From the NCBI GenBank assembly GCA_031413955.1, contig JANOGB010000530.1, positions 1 through 23,288 of the forward strand: a DNA stretch of 23,288 nucleotides. Direction: 5' to 3'. The stretch comes from JABFRZ01 sp031413955. Lineage in GTDB: Bacteria > Planctomycetota > UBA1135 > GCA-002686595. A program made the position numbers and the translations under genes. The notes beneath the pieces were generated by a model. It was not told the origin of the DNA. It saw only the letters and a program-made list of their open reading frames with translations, and ran no database searches. This document shows, piece after piece, positions 1 to 10,780 of this stretch (position 1 is the first letter of the stretch; each line of letters begins with the position of its first letter).

Positions 1-1
1 C

Positions 2-1150
2 TGGCAGCGGCGCTGCTCGCTCTTCGACCGCGGTTTCCCCGCCGTGGGCACCCCGGACGACAGCGACGGCCGGCGCAGCCTGACGCGTCAGGCCGCGGCC
101 GCGCTCGGACCGGTCGAGACGCGCGTGCAGGTGAGCGACGAGGACCTGCTCCGCGGCGGAAGACTGTGCTTCCAGAGCCACTACGTCGTCGAAGGGATGC
201 CCGAGTCCGTGCGCGACGACAGCCTGGGTTCGCGCGCCTTCAGCGCCACGTGGACCGGCACCCGCTGGACCTTCGCTCCGACCAGCAGCCTGCTCGCGGG
301 CACGATCCTGCAGCAATGGCCGGATGCCACCGTCAGCTCGAACACGGACGGGACCAAGGACGGACGCGTGTACGCGGCGGTCCAGGTGACGGGCCCGGTC
401 GAGGGCTTCTATCGCTACGAGTACGCGCTGCACAACCGCGACCACGCCCGCGGAGTGGGAAGCCTGCGCATCCCGCTGTGCTTCGGCGCGCGCGTGCGCG
501 CGGCGGGTTTTCGGGACATCGATCGCGACTCAGGGAACGACTGGGCCGTGATCATCAGGAAGGACGAGGTCGAGTTCACGCACGCTGGTTCGCCCCTCGC
601 CTGGAACTCGATCTTCAACTTCTGGTTCGAGAGCGACGCGGCTCCTGTTCAAGCCAGCCTCGCGTTGATCCCGTTCGGAGCCCGTGCCGACGAGATCGGG
701 TTCTTCGTACCCGGCCAGGCGCCCACCGCGCTCTACAGCGTGCACCTCGGGCCGGGCTGCGCGCTGGACACGCCGCCCACGCTCTATCCGCTCGGCACGC
801 CCGCGCGCGCGGAGCTCGGCAATACGACCTTCGGGCTCGCCTCGTCGGGCAACCGGCCCTTGCAGCCGAACTTCCTCGTCCACGGGACCAAGTCGGGCTC
901 GCGCGCCTTCCTGGGTTGCACGCTGTGGACCGGAGCAGGCCAGACGGTGCTCGCGTCGGTGGTCATGAGCGACGCCAACGGGGTCGCCACGCACGCTGCC
1001 CCGATCCCGAACAACGTGGCTCTGGAGGGCAGGGTCATGCGCTTCCAGGCCATCGGGCTCGATCCCGGGAACGGCCGGCTGTTCTCGGACTTCGAGCTCT
1101 CCGACGGACTCCTCGTGCGCCTCGGCAACGCGATCCCGGAGTGTCCATGA
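2..1150 (+). CDS. Secreted protein of unknown function, 5' end cut off by the window (tandem paralogue 1)
   Basis: The frame is open from base 2 and ends at TGA 1148-1150, giving 382 visible residues. A GTG at 44 could be read as a start. I reject it because residues before it (WQRRCSLFDRGFPAV) align with WNPVCSHFDRGEPPV in the middle of the next gene, so about 160-170 N-terminal residues lie outside the window. The two proteins share blocks such as YEYALHNRDHARGV, IDRDSGNDW and NSIFNFWFESD. The last ~110 residues, from about LGNTTFGLASSGNRP to DGLLVRLGNAIPECP, resemble a beta-rich C-terminal domain that I recall in many secreted planctomycete proteins. No catalytic motif is seen. It is presumably exported, because the paralogue has a signal peptide; its own N-terminus is not visible. 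It is probably cotranscribed with the next gene, 10 nt downstream. Confidence 0.85.
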   Translation, partial: WQRRCSLFDRGFPAVGTPDDSDGRRSLTRQAAAALGPVETRVQVSDEDLLRGGRLCFQSHYVVEGMPESVRDDSLGSRAFSATWTGTRWTFAPTSSLLAGTILQQWPDATVSSNTDGTKDGRVYAAVQVTGPVEGFYRYEYALHNRDHARGVGSLRIPLCFGARVRAAGFRDIDRDSGNDWAVIIRKDEVEFTHAGSPLAWNSIFNFWFESDAAPVQASLALIPFGARADEIGFFVPGQAPTALYSVHLGPGCALDTPPTLYPLGTPARAELGNTTFGLASSGNRPLQPNFLVHGTKSGSRAFLGCTLWTGAGQTVLASVVMSDANGVATHAAPIPNNVALEGRVMRFQAIGLDPGNGRLFSDFELSDGLLVRLGNAIPECP

Positions 1151-1160
1151 AAGTGGCGCG

Positions 1161-2789
1161 ATGAAACGGCGCGCGTCCCTCCTGCTCCCCGCGCTGCTGG
1201 TCGCGGGCGCCGTGCCCTTCGCGCAGGCGAACAGCGACGGCGCGATCGATCTGCTCCTGGCCCACATCAACGACCTCTCGGTGCTGGGCCGGCAGGGCGC
1301 CTTCCCCAACGGGATCAACGGCCTCGCCATGGAGACCACGGCCTGCAACGGCGGGAGCAAGGAGATCAGCTGGCAGCAGGCGATGGATCCCGACCATCCG
1401 TTCATCGCCTTCCTGCTCGCGCGCGAGTCGAACGGTCGCTTCGAGCAGATCTCCGACCGCAGCTACGTGAAGCACGGGTTCTTCGCGCTCTCGTCCAGCT
1501 TCTGCAGCGCCTGCACGCCCACGGATGGCACGAAGCTGGGGCTGGGCTGCTCGGACACCTATGCGACCGCGAACAACGGCGACCCCTTCTGGCTGGGACC
1601 GCCGGACGAAATCGATCCCTGGCTGGGGCGCTGGAACCCGGTCTGCTCGCACTTCGACCGCGGTGAACCTCCGGTCGCGGCGCCGGCGGACTGCAACGGT
1701 GTGCGCAGCCTGACCCAGGCCCAGGCCCAGGCCCTCGGCTCGGTCGGCCATCGCATCCGCGTCCGCGATGCAGACCTCGACGTCGCCGGCGCCACCTTCT
1801 GGTTCCAGGGCATGTACGTCATCGAGACCGAGGGCGACCTCTTGCGTGACGACAACCTCGGCTCGCGCCGCTTCACGGCCGCGTGGACCGGCACGAACTG
1901 GAGCCTGAACGAGGCCAGCGGCCTGCTGCTCGGTTCGGTGCTGCAGCGCTGGAGCGGCGCCAGCCTGAGCTCGGCCACGAACGGCACGGACGACGGGCGC
2001 CTCTACGTGGCCGTCAAGGTCACCGGTCCGGTCGACGGCTTCCAGCACTACGAGTACGCCGTCCACAACCGCGACAACGCGCGCGGCGTGAGCGCGCTGC
2101 GCATCCCGCTCTGCCCGCAGGCGCGCGTCCGCAACCTCGGTTCCTCCGACATCGATCAGGACGCGGGCAACGACTGGACGGCGGCCCTGGTGGGGAGCGA
2201 GATCGTGTTCTCGAGCGCGTCCAATCCGTTGCAGTGGAACTCGATCTTCAACTTCTGGTTCGACAGCGACTCCGCGCCCGTGGCGGGCGTGCTGGGCCTC
2301 GAGCAGGCCGCGCCGGGAGCGGGGCTCGCCTCCGTGCCGGTCACGAGCAGCGCGCCGCTCGGCCTCTTCAACGTGTACGTCGGCGAAGGCTGCGCGTTCG
2401 GCGCCGCGCCCACGCTGCACGCCGTCGGCACGCCCGCGCAGGCGACGCTCGGCAACGCCACCTTCGCCTTGCGCAGCACCGGCAACGCGCCCCAGCAGCC
2501 GAACTACCTGTTCTTCTCGCGCGTGGCGGGCTCGCACCCGATCGGGCGCTGCACGAGCTACCTGGGTCTCGTCGCGAGCGACGCGATCCTGCGCGACACG
2601 GTCCTCTCCGACGCCAGCGGCGTGGCCGTGCATGCGCTCCCGATCCCGAGCTTGGTCGCCCTCGAGGGCATCGACGTCACCTTCCAGGTCGTCGGACGCA
2701 ACCCGGGCAACGGCAAGCTGTTCGCGAACTACGAGCTGTCCGACGGTTTGCGCGTACGCATCGGCAGCGCGCTGGGCGATTGCCCGTGA
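1161..2789 (+). CDS. Secreted protein of unknown function (tandem paralogue 2)
   Basis: This protein has 542 residues. ATG 1161 gives a classic signal peptide: MKRRAS, then LLLPALLVAGAVPFAQA with cleavage likely after AQA near residue 23. The mature N-terminal part is cysteine-rich (ACNGGSKEISW, SSSFCSACTPTDG, GLGCSDTY, RWNPVCSHFDRG), which suggests disulfides outside the cytoplasm. A middle module holds YEYAVHNRDNARGV, DIDQDAGNDW and NSIFNFWFDSD. The C-terminal ~110 residues (from TLGNATFALRSTGN to LSDGLRVRIG) look like the beta-rich tail found in many secreted planctomycete proteins, by memory of the family only. It is a full-length homologue of the gene ending at 1150 and most likely arose by tandem duplication. 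No enzyme motif is recognised. A role in the envelope or outside the cell is inference. No clear Shine-Dalgarno sequence precedes the start. Confidence 0.9.
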   Translation: MKRRASLLLPALLVAGAVPFAQANSDGAIDLLLAHINDLSVLGRQGAFPNGINGLAMETTACNGGSKEISWQQAMDPDHPFIAFLLARESNGRFEQISDRSYVKHGFFALSSSFCSACTPTDGTKLGLGCSDTYATANNGDPFWLGPPDEIDPWLGRWNPVCSHFDRGEPPVAAPADCNGVRSLTQAQAQALGSVGHRIRVRDADLDVAGATFWFQGMYVIETEGDLLRDDNLGSRRFTAAWTGTNWSLNEASGLLLGSVLQRWSGASLSSATNGTDDGRLYVAVKVTGPVDGFQHYEYAVHNRDNARGVSALRIPLCPQARVRNLGSSDIDQDAGNDWTAALVGSEIVFSSASNPLQWNSIFNFWFDSDSAPVAGVLGLEQAAPGAGLASVPVTSSAPLGLFNVYVGEGCAFGAAPTLHAVGTPAQATLGNATFALRSTGNAPQQPNYLFFSRVAGSHPIGRCTSYLGLVASDAILRDTVLSDASGVAVHALPIPSLVALEGIDVTFQVVGRNPGNGKLFANYELSDGLRVRIGSALGDCP

Positions 2790-2810
2790 GTGCGGCTCCG
2801 TACTGCCGGA
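2790..2810. other. 21-bp convergent junction holding the repeat word GGCTCCGTACT
   Basis: Only 21 bp separate the stop of the secreted protein gene from the stop of the convergent membrane gene. The 11-mer at 2794-2804 recurs at 10808-10818, at 19050-19060, and as its complement at 19717-19727, always between genes. No hairpin fits in the gap, so no terminator is evident here. Confidence 0.55.
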
Positions 2811-5189
2811 TTAGAGCCCCTTCCAGCGCAAGACCTGGATGACGTCGGTGAAGTCGTCGGTCCACACGGCGACGTCGGGAGTCGGCCCGAGCTCCGGCCA
2901 GGGTGGCGTGGTCAGTTTGAAGCGCGCGAGCATCTCGCTCTTGCGCGCCACCACGACCCAGTCTGCCTCGCTCCCGCCGGGCGTGATGGTCGGCTGCACT
3001 CCCTTGCTGTAGCGCGCGACGAGGCCCGCGTCGGCGGCGAGCCGGGCGACGACCGGCATGAGGTCGAGGTAGGCGTTGGTGATGTTCAGGAGCAAGAGGC
3101 CGTGCTCGGACAGCTTCTGCGTGTACAGCGCGAAGGCCTCGCGCGTCAGCAAGTGGACCGGGATCGCGTCGCCGCTGAAGGCAGCCACCACCAGCACGTC
3201 GAAGGCCCCGTCTTCTTCCTTGGCCAGCGACAGCCGCCCATCGCCGATCACCACGTCCACCTTGTCGCCGGCGTTCGCGAGGTACGTGAAGTAGCGCGGA
3301 TCGCGGGCGATGCGCTCGTCCAGCGGATCGATCTCGTAGTACGTGAGCCGCTGGCCGTGCGTCAGGTAGCAAGCCATGGCGCCCACGCCCAATCCGATCA
3401 CGCCGATGCGGCGTCCCGGCGCAGGCGAGTCCTTGACGATGTCCATGAACTGCCCGACCGGCCCCTCGCGGAAGTAGTAGGTTGTCGGGCCGAGCGGGCG
3501 GTCGAGGTTCTGCCCGCCGTGGATGATCCTGCCGTTGTTCAGCATGTGGAAGCGGCCGTAGGAGAGATCGAACTCGTTGACCGAATACACGCCGAAGAAG
3601 CTGCGCTCACGCATGATGCGGACGCCGCTGTCGGGCATCTTCGAGCCGAAGCGGGCGGGATCGATGCCGAGCAGGCCGGGCGCGAGCACGTTCAGGACCA
3701 CGAAGAAGGCGAACGCGGAGCGCAGCGGTCGCACGGACAGCAGGACGGCGACCAGCACCAGGCTCGACGCGAGGGCGGCGCGCTCGAACTCGTCCAGGGA
3801 CATGGACGCGCCCCATTCGTAGCGCGCGAACAGCCACTGCAGCCCCTCGCCTGCGCGCCAGTCCTTCAGTTTCGTTTGCCACTGGCCCGCGTACAGCAGC
3901 CACCACATCAGAGCGGGGAGCGCGAGATCGAGCGCCCACTGGCCCGCGGTGCCGGTCCAGCGCGTGATGATCGCCGACCAGCGACCCTCCTTCTCCGGCG
4001 TGGGCCGGAGCAAGAGGCCGAGGAGCAGCGCGAGCGGGTACTCGTACACGTCGTCGAACACCAGCGGCGCCAGGATGCCGGCGAGGAAACCGCCGACCAC
4101 GCCGCCGATCGACATCCACAGGTAGAACTCTGTCAGGTGCTTGGCTGTCGGCCGCAGGCGCGCCAGCTCGCCGTGGCACACCATGGCCGTGAAGAACATC
4201 GCGCCGATGTGCAGCCCGAGCAGCACGCGCAGGCTGGTCGAGCCGTAGAGGAACGCGACCAGCGCCACGGAAAGAACCTGCAGGTGCAGCGCCCAGCGAC
4301 GAGACAGCAGCGGCCGGCGCGCGAAAACCAGCACGAACGTGAGCAGATACAGCGCCAGCGGCAGGACCCACAGGAACGGCACCGCGGCGATGTTGCTGCC
4401 GATGTGCAGCGTCACGCCGAGCAGGAGCGCCGAGGGCACGACCGAGAGCGCGAACCAGCGCCCGCGCAGCCGCCATGTGATGTTCGAGACCAGCCCCACT
4501 TGCTCTGGCGCCACGCTCACCGCCGCTGTGCTCACGGCCACGTCGGCGCGAAAGCGCCGCACGAGGATCATGGCGCACGTCCCGATGGCGGCCACCAGGC
4601 CCGCGTAGCCGAACGTCCAGGCCAGGCCCTGGGCGCGCAGCCCGAGCGCGGGCTCGATCAGGAACGGATACGACAGCAGCGCCGCCAGGCTGCCGAGGTT
4701 GCTGCCGCCGTACAGAAAATACGGATCGCCGGCCGCGGGGTGGTCCGTGTGCGCGAACCACTTCTGCAGGAGCGGCGCCGTGGCCGAGACCGCGAAGAAC
4801 GGCAGGCCGATCGAGGCCGCCAGCAATCCGATCAGCCAGGGGATCTGCAGCCCCTCGCTGGGCGGCGTCCAGCCGGAAGCGACGCCGATCGGCAGGGCGA
4901 CGAAGGCGACGAGCAGCACCACCCCGTGCAGGATCGTCTGCCGGCGCAGGCCGAGCAGGCGCGTCGAGAGGTGCGCGTACAAGTAGCCGAGCAGCAGCGT
5001 GCCCTGGAAGAACACCACGGCCGTGTTCCAGACCGCGGCCGAGCCGCCCAGCAGCGGCAGCACCATCTTGGTGAACATCGGCTGCACCGCGAAAAGCAGG
5101 AACGCGCTCAGGAACAGCGTGAGCGTGTACAGCGGGAGCACGTAGGCGGCAGCTCCGCGCCCGCCCGACGGAGCAGCCGGCGTCGACAT
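2811..5189 (-). CDS. Membrane-fused spermidine-synthase-like protein A, catalytic-position Asp replaced by Ala
   Basis: The chosen start is ATG 5189 (MSTPAAPSG), giving 792 residues. A longer reading to 5321 would run into the upstream paralogue and adds no hydrophobic sequence. The N-terminal ~500 residues hold ten or more hydrophobic helices, beginning YVLPLYTLTLFLSAFLLFA. A cytosolic domain follows, with a Rossmann SAM-type loop VIGLGVGAMACYL (about 593-606), acidic motif YYEIDPLDER and GDGRLSL. This is the layout of fused MFS/spermidine synthase proteins, whose substrates are mostly unknown. At residue 669 the sequence reads VVAAFSGD where paralogue B has VVDAFSGD. That Asp aligns with the catalytic base of spermidine synthases, so aminopropyl transfer is doubtful. 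Relative to B it carries about 70 extra residues between the membrane part and the synthase domain. It lies 62 nt downstream of B and is likely cotranscribed. Confidence 0.85.
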   Translation of the reverse strand: MSTPAAPSGGRGAAAYVLPLYTLTLFLSAFLLFAVQPMFTKMVLPLLGGSAAVWNTAVVFFQGTLLLGYLYAHLSTRLLGLRRQTILHGVVLLVAFVALPIGVASGWTPPSEGLQIPWLIGLLAASIGLPFFAVSATAPLLQKWFAHTDHPAAGDPYFLYGGSNLGSLAALLSYPFLIEPALGLRAQGLAWTFGYAGLVAAIGTCAMILVRRFRADVAVSTAAVSVAPEQVGLVSNITWRLRGRWFALSVVPSALLLGVTLHIGSNIAAVPFLWVLPLALYLLTFVLVFARRPLLSRRWALHLQVLSVALVAFLYGSTSLRVLLGLHIGAMFFTAMVCHGELARLRPTAKHLTEFYLWMSIGGVVGGFLAGILAPLVFDDVYEYPLALLLGLLLRPTPEKEGRWSAIITRWTGTAGQWALDLALPALMWWLLYAGQWQTKLKDWRAGEGLQWLFARYEWGASMSLDEFERAALASSLVLVAVLLSVRPLRSAFAFFVVLNVLAPGLLGIDPARFGSKMPDSGVRIMRERSFFGVYSVNEFDLSYGRFHMLNNGRIIHGGQNLDRPLGPTTYYFREGPVGQFMDIVKDSPAPGRRIGVIGLGVGAMACYLTHGQRLTYYEIDPLDERIARDPRYFTYLANAGDKVDVVIGDGRLSLAKEEDGAFDVLVVAAFSGDAIPVHLLTREAFALYTQKLSEHGLLLLNITNAYLDLMPVVARLAADAGLVARYSKGVQPTITPGGSEADWVVVARKSEMLARFKLTTPPWPELGPTPDVAVWTDDFTDVIQVLRWKGL

Positions 5190-5251
5190 GGGGGCGGGAT
5201 CATACCCTTGGCCGGCGAGCAGATCCGTGAGCGCTGCTGCCGGCTGCGTCG

Positions 5252-7411
5252 CTACTGTGCGACGCCCCCGAGGCTTCTCCAGCGCAGGACCTGGACGATG
5301 TTCGTGAAGTCGTCGGTCCACAGATCGACGCCCGGCGCCGGCGTGAGCTCCGGCCAGGGCGGCGCGACCCAGCCGAAGCGCGCCAAGAACTCGCTGTTCC
5401 TCGCCACCACGACCCAGTCTGCCTCGCTCGCACCGGGCGTGAGGGTGGGGCGCACGCCCCTGCTGTAGCGCGCGGCGAGGCCCGCGTCGGCGACCAGGTT
5501 GGCGACGACCGGCATGAGGTCGACGTAGGCGTTGGTGACGTGCACGAGCAGGAGTCCGCGCTCGGACAGCTTCTGGAAGTACAGCGCGAGAGCCTCGCGC
5601 GTCAGCAGGTGGGCCGGGATCGCGTCACCGCTGAAGGCGTCCACGACGATCACGTCGAGGGCCCCGTCCGGTTCCTTGGCCAATGACAGCCGCCCGTCGC
5701 CGACCACCACGTCCACCTTGTCGCCGGCGTTCGAGAGATACGTGAAGTAGCGCGGATCGCGGGCGATGCGCTCGTCCAGCGGGTCGATCTCGTAATACGT
5801 CATGCGCTGGCCGTGCGTCAGGTAGCAGGCCAGCCCACCCACGCCGAGGCCGATCACACCCATGCGCCGCCCCGGCGCCGGCGAGTCCTTGACGATGTCG
5901 AAGAACTGCCCCACCGGCCCTTCGCGAAAGTAGTAGGTGATGGCGCCGAGCGGACGGTCCAGGTTCTGCCCGCCGTGGTTGGTCGCGCCGTTCATCAGCA
6001 TGTGGAAGCGGCCGAGCCGGTTGTGGAAGGCGTTGACCGTGTACACGCCGAAGAAGCTGCGCGCGCGCAGCAGCCGCTCGGCCTCGTCGGGCGACTGCGA
6101 ACCCCACCAGACCAGGATCGGAAGCGCGATCTCGAGCGCCCACCAGCCGGCCCTCGTGGCCAGGGCGGGTGCACGGCCCCTCGAGCGTTCGAAGACTGCC
6201 GACAGCCAGCCGTCCTTCGGCGGCAGCGGCCGCAGCAAGAGGCCGAGGAGGAGCGCAGCCGGATACTCGTACACGTCGTCGAACGCGAGCGGCGCGGCGA
6301 TGCCGGTGAGGAAGCCGCCCACCAAGCCCCCGATCGACATCCACAGGTAGAACTCGGTCAGGTGCTTCGCCGCCGGCCGCAGGCGCGCCAGCTCGCCGTG
6401 GCACACCATGGCCGTGAAGAACATCGCACCGATGTGGAGCACGAGCAGCAGGTATAGATCGGGCGTCCGGTACAGGAACGCGACCAGCGCCACGAAGACG
6501 AGCTGCAGGTGCAGCATCCACCGGAGCGGAAGGAGGGGCCGGCGCGCGAAGACGAGCACGAACGTGAGGAGGTAGAGGAAAAGCGGCAGCACCCACAGGA
6601 ACGGCGCGGCGGCGATGTCGGTGCCGACGTGCAGCGTCACGCCGAGCAGGAGCGCCGAGGGCACGACCGAGAGCGCGAACCAGCGCCCGCGCAGCCGCCA
6701 GGTGACCTCCGTGACCAGCCCGGCCTGTTCCGGCGTCGCGCTCACCGCCTCCGTGCTCACTGCCACGTCGGCGCGAAAGCGGCGCACGAGGATCACGGCG
6801 CAGGTCCCGATGGCGGCCACCAGGCCGGCATAGCCGAAGGTCCAGGCCAGGCCCTGGGCGCGCAGCCCGAGGGCGGGCTCGATCAGGAACGGATACGACA
6901 GCAGTGCCGCCAGGCTGCCGAGGTTGCTGCCGCCGTACAGGAAATAGGGATCGGCGGCCGCGGGGTGATCGGTGTGCGCGAACCACTTCTGCAGGAGCGG
7001 CGCGGTGGCCGAGACCGCGAAGAAGGGCAGCCCGATCGAGGCCGCCAAGAGGCCGATCAGCCAGGGGATCTGCAAGCCCTCGCCGGGCGGCGTCCAGCCG
7101 GAAGCGACGCCGATCGGCAGCGCGACGAAGCTCACGAGCAGCACCACGCCATGCAGGATCGTCTGCCGGCGCAGGCCGAGCAGGCGCGTCGAGAGGTGCG
7201 CGTAGAAGTAGCCGCAGAGGAGCGTGCCCTGGAAGAACACCACGGCCGTGTTCCAGACCGCGGCCGAGCCGCCCAGCAACGGCAGCACCATCTTGGTGAA
7301 CATCGGCTGCACCGCGAACAGCAGGAACGCGCTCAGGAACAGCGTGAGCGTGTACAGCGGGAGCACGTAGGCGGCAGCTCCGCGCGCAACCGTGGCCGGG
7401 ACCTGTTTCAA
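5252..7411 (-). CDS. Membrane-fused spermidine-synthase-like protein B
   Basis: This protein has 719 residues: ten or more N-terminal hydrophobic helices followed by a spermidine-synthase-like domain. Visible motifs are VIGLGVGGLACYL, YYEIDPLDER, GDGRLSL and VVDAFSGDAIPAHLL, with the acid at Asp591. The start is TTG at 7409-7411; no in-frame ATG or GTG precedes the first helix. AGGAGG sits directly against the TTG, an unusual spacing, so the start is uncertain by a few codons. The reaction is presumably methyl or aminopropyl transfer at the membrane, but related fused proteins are largely uncharacterised. It is a tandem duplicate of protein A downstream. Several stretches are nearly identical at DNA level, notably the first helices and the SAM-binding region, while the connector is shorter by about 70 residues. 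It begins 13 nt after the mogA-like stop, indicating one transcript. Confidence 0.88.
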   Translation of the reverse strand: MKQVPATVARGAAAYVLPLYTLTLFLSAFLLFAVQPMFTKMVLPLLGGSAAVWNTAVVFFQGTLLCGYFYAHLSTRLLGLRRQTILHGVVLLVSFVALPIGVASGWTPPGEGLQIPWLIGLLAASIGLPFFAVSATAPLLQKWFAHTDHPAAADPYFLYGGSNLGSLAALLSYPFLIEPALGLRAQGLAWTFGYAGLVAAIGTCAVILVRRFRADVAVSTEAVSATPEQAGLVTEVTWRLRGRWFALSVVPSALLLGVTLHVGTDIAAAPFLWVLPLFLYLLTFVLVFARRPLLPLRWMLHLQLVFVALVAFLYRTPDLYLLLVLHIGAMFFTAMVCHGELARLRPAAKHLTEFYLWMSIGGLVGGFLTGIAAPLAFDDVYEYPAALLLGLLLRPLPPKDGWLSAVFERSRGRAPALATRAGWWALEIALPILVWWGSQSPDEAERLLRARSFFGVYTVNAFHNRLGRFHMLMNGATNHGGQNLDRPLGAITYYFREGPVGQFFDIVKDSPAPGRRMGVIGLGVGGLACYLTHGQRMTYYEIDPLDERIARDPRYFTYLSNAGDKVDVVVGDGRLSLAKEPDGALDVIVVDAFSGDAIPAHLLTREALALYFQKLSERGLLLVHVTNAYVDLMPVVANLVADAGLAARYSRGVRPTLTPGASEADWVVVARNSEFLARFGWVAPPWPELTPAPGVDLWTDDFTNIVQVLRWRSLGGVAQ

Positions 7412-7424
7412 CCTCCTGCAGAGC

Positions 7425-7964
7425 TCACTTCGGCCGGAACACCTTCACCACCGCCGGATTGCCCTCGAGGTACGCTCCGCCGATCAGGTCGATGCAGTAG
7501 GGGATGGCGGGGAAGACCGCGTCGAGGCACACGCGGATCGAGGCCGGTTTGCCGGGCAGGTTGACGATCAAGGATCGGCCGAGGATGCCGGCGCTCTGGC
7601 GCGAGAGGATGGCGGTCGGCACGCCAGCCGCGAGCGAGGCCTGGCGCATGCTCTCGCCGAAGCCGGGCAGCATCTTCTGGCACACCCCGGCCATGGCCTC
7701 GGGCGTCACGTCGCGCAGCGCGGGCCCGGTGCCGCCGGTGGTGCAGATCAGCGCACAACCCGCGGCGGCCAGCTCGCGCAGTGACGCGACGATGAGCGGG
7801 ATCTCATCCGGCACGAGCTTCTTCTCGAAGCGGCACTCCGTCGCGAGGTAGTCGCGCAGCGCGGCCTCGATCGCGGGCCCCGACAGGTCCGCGTACACGC
7901 CCTGCGTGGCGCGGTCGGAGACGGTCACGATGCCGATCAGCGGGAGTTCCTTCGTGCTGGTCAT
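7425..7964 (-). CDS. mog: Molybdopterin adenylyltransferase (MogA-like)
   Basis: A 179-residue single-domain protein, normal length for MogA. It shows the family hallmarks: IGIVTVSDRA near the N-terminus, the nucleotide/pterin loop TTGGTGPALRDVTPEA in the middle, and NLPGKP towards the end. MogA activates molybdopterin with ATP to give adenylyl-molybdopterin, the step before molybdate insertion, in the cytosol. ATG 7962-7964 is the natural start because MTSTKELPLIGIV leads straight into the first strand. It sits 30 nt after the H-X9-DG gene and 13 nt before the TTG-started membrane gene. No other molybdenum cofactor gene is in the window, so the operon context does not explain its job. The alternative of MoaB is possible, as the two are homologous; the length and TTGGTGPALRD favour neither strongly. 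Confidence 0.85.
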   Translation of the reverse strand: MTSTKELPLIGIVTVSDRATQGVYADLSGPAIEAALRDYLATECRFEKKLVPDEIPLIVASLRELAAAGCALICTTGGTGPALRDVTPEAMAGVCQKMLPGFGESMRQASLAAGVPTAILSRQSAGILGRSLIVNLPGKPASIRVCLDAVFPAIPYCIDLIGGAYLEGNPAVVKVFRPK

Positions 7965-7994
7965 GGTCGAGCTGTCCTGGTCGATCCGTCCTGT

Positions 7995-8605
7995 TCAATC
8001 CGGGGTGAGCTTGCGCAGATCCGGGATGGGGGAGTCCCTGCCGACAAGGATCGTGGTCGCGCCGGCGGGAAGGAGTCCGCGCTCGATCTCCTCTTCGAGG
8101 AACAGCGTCACCACGCTGCCGTCGGAATAGAGCACGTTCATGCAGCCGTCGTGGTTGAGGCCGCGCGCGTTGTCGCAGGCGACCAGGGGCTCGAGTTCGC
8201 TTCCGCCCGAGGGGAACTTCGTCAGCGGGAAGGACACGGTGTCGCGCGCGGCATAGGCCGAAGCCGCGCCCGTGAGGCTTTCCAGGTTCCGGTAGTCGAC
8301 GTCCTTCGGCACAGCCTCTGCGTCCGGTCCCGGGCAGGTGAGGTACGCGTGGTCCGCGGTCACGTCCGCGGATGCGACCAGTGCGGCCAGGAGGCGCACA
8401 CCCGATTGCTGCGGAACGCGCTGCTCGGTGTGTTGACGGGTGCTGTACAGCAGGAGGTCCGTGTAGATGTGGCGCAGGTTGGCGGCGCAGGCGCTCACGT
8501 CGCCGCTCAGGTCGACGATGGGCGCTGCGCCGCAACCGCGCCAGAAGAAGACCGCCGCTGCGCCAGCGAGGACGGACAGCGGGACGAGAACGTGCCGCGC
8601 GTGCA

Positions 8606-8606
<1 letters not shown>
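7995..8606 (-). CDS. Exported H-X9-DG motif protein, DUF1559-related
   Basis: A 203-residue protein starting at ATG 8606. The hydrophobic N-terminus (HVLVPLSVLAGAAAVFFW) is a signal peptide or anchor. ACAANLRHIYTDLLLYS follows (about 39-55), resembling the C..NL+.I...L..Y segment of planctomycete type II pseudopilin-like DUF1559 proteins. Near the C-terminus His152 is followed after exactly nine residues by Asp-Gly (NHDGCMNVLYSDGSV), the H-X9-DG motif of that family. The typical prepilin cleavage motif GFTLIE is absent. The upstream peptidase stop and this start overlap by one base (TGATG), so translation is probably coupled. A surface or periplasmic role is inference. The reading frame continues far upstream through the peptidase gene, but only as antisense-type shadow sequence, so ATG 8606 is preferred. 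Confidence 0.78.
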
Positions 8607-10762
<2,156 letters not shown>

Positions 10763-10780
10763 GGCGCGCGGATTCTAGCC

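Noticed and set aside
44..46. GTG at 44 as the start of the first gene
   Set aside because: Codons upstream of it align with the interior of the paralogue, so the gene begins before the window.
1147..1164. Five-codon open frame (ATG 1147 to TGA 1164) between the two secreted protein genes
   Set aside because: It is too short, has no ribosome binding site, and is expected by chance at a gene junction.
5190..5321. In-frame 44-residue extension of membrane protein A
   Set aside because: It overlaps the 3' end of gene B and is low-complexity; ATG 5189 places the first helix at the same position as in B.
2790..5468. Long plus-strand open frame opposite the membrane synthase-like gene
   Set aside because: The translation is rich in Arg, Gln, His and Glu with no domain, and it is a typical antisense shadow in high-GC DNA. 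The minus strand shows clear helices and motifs.
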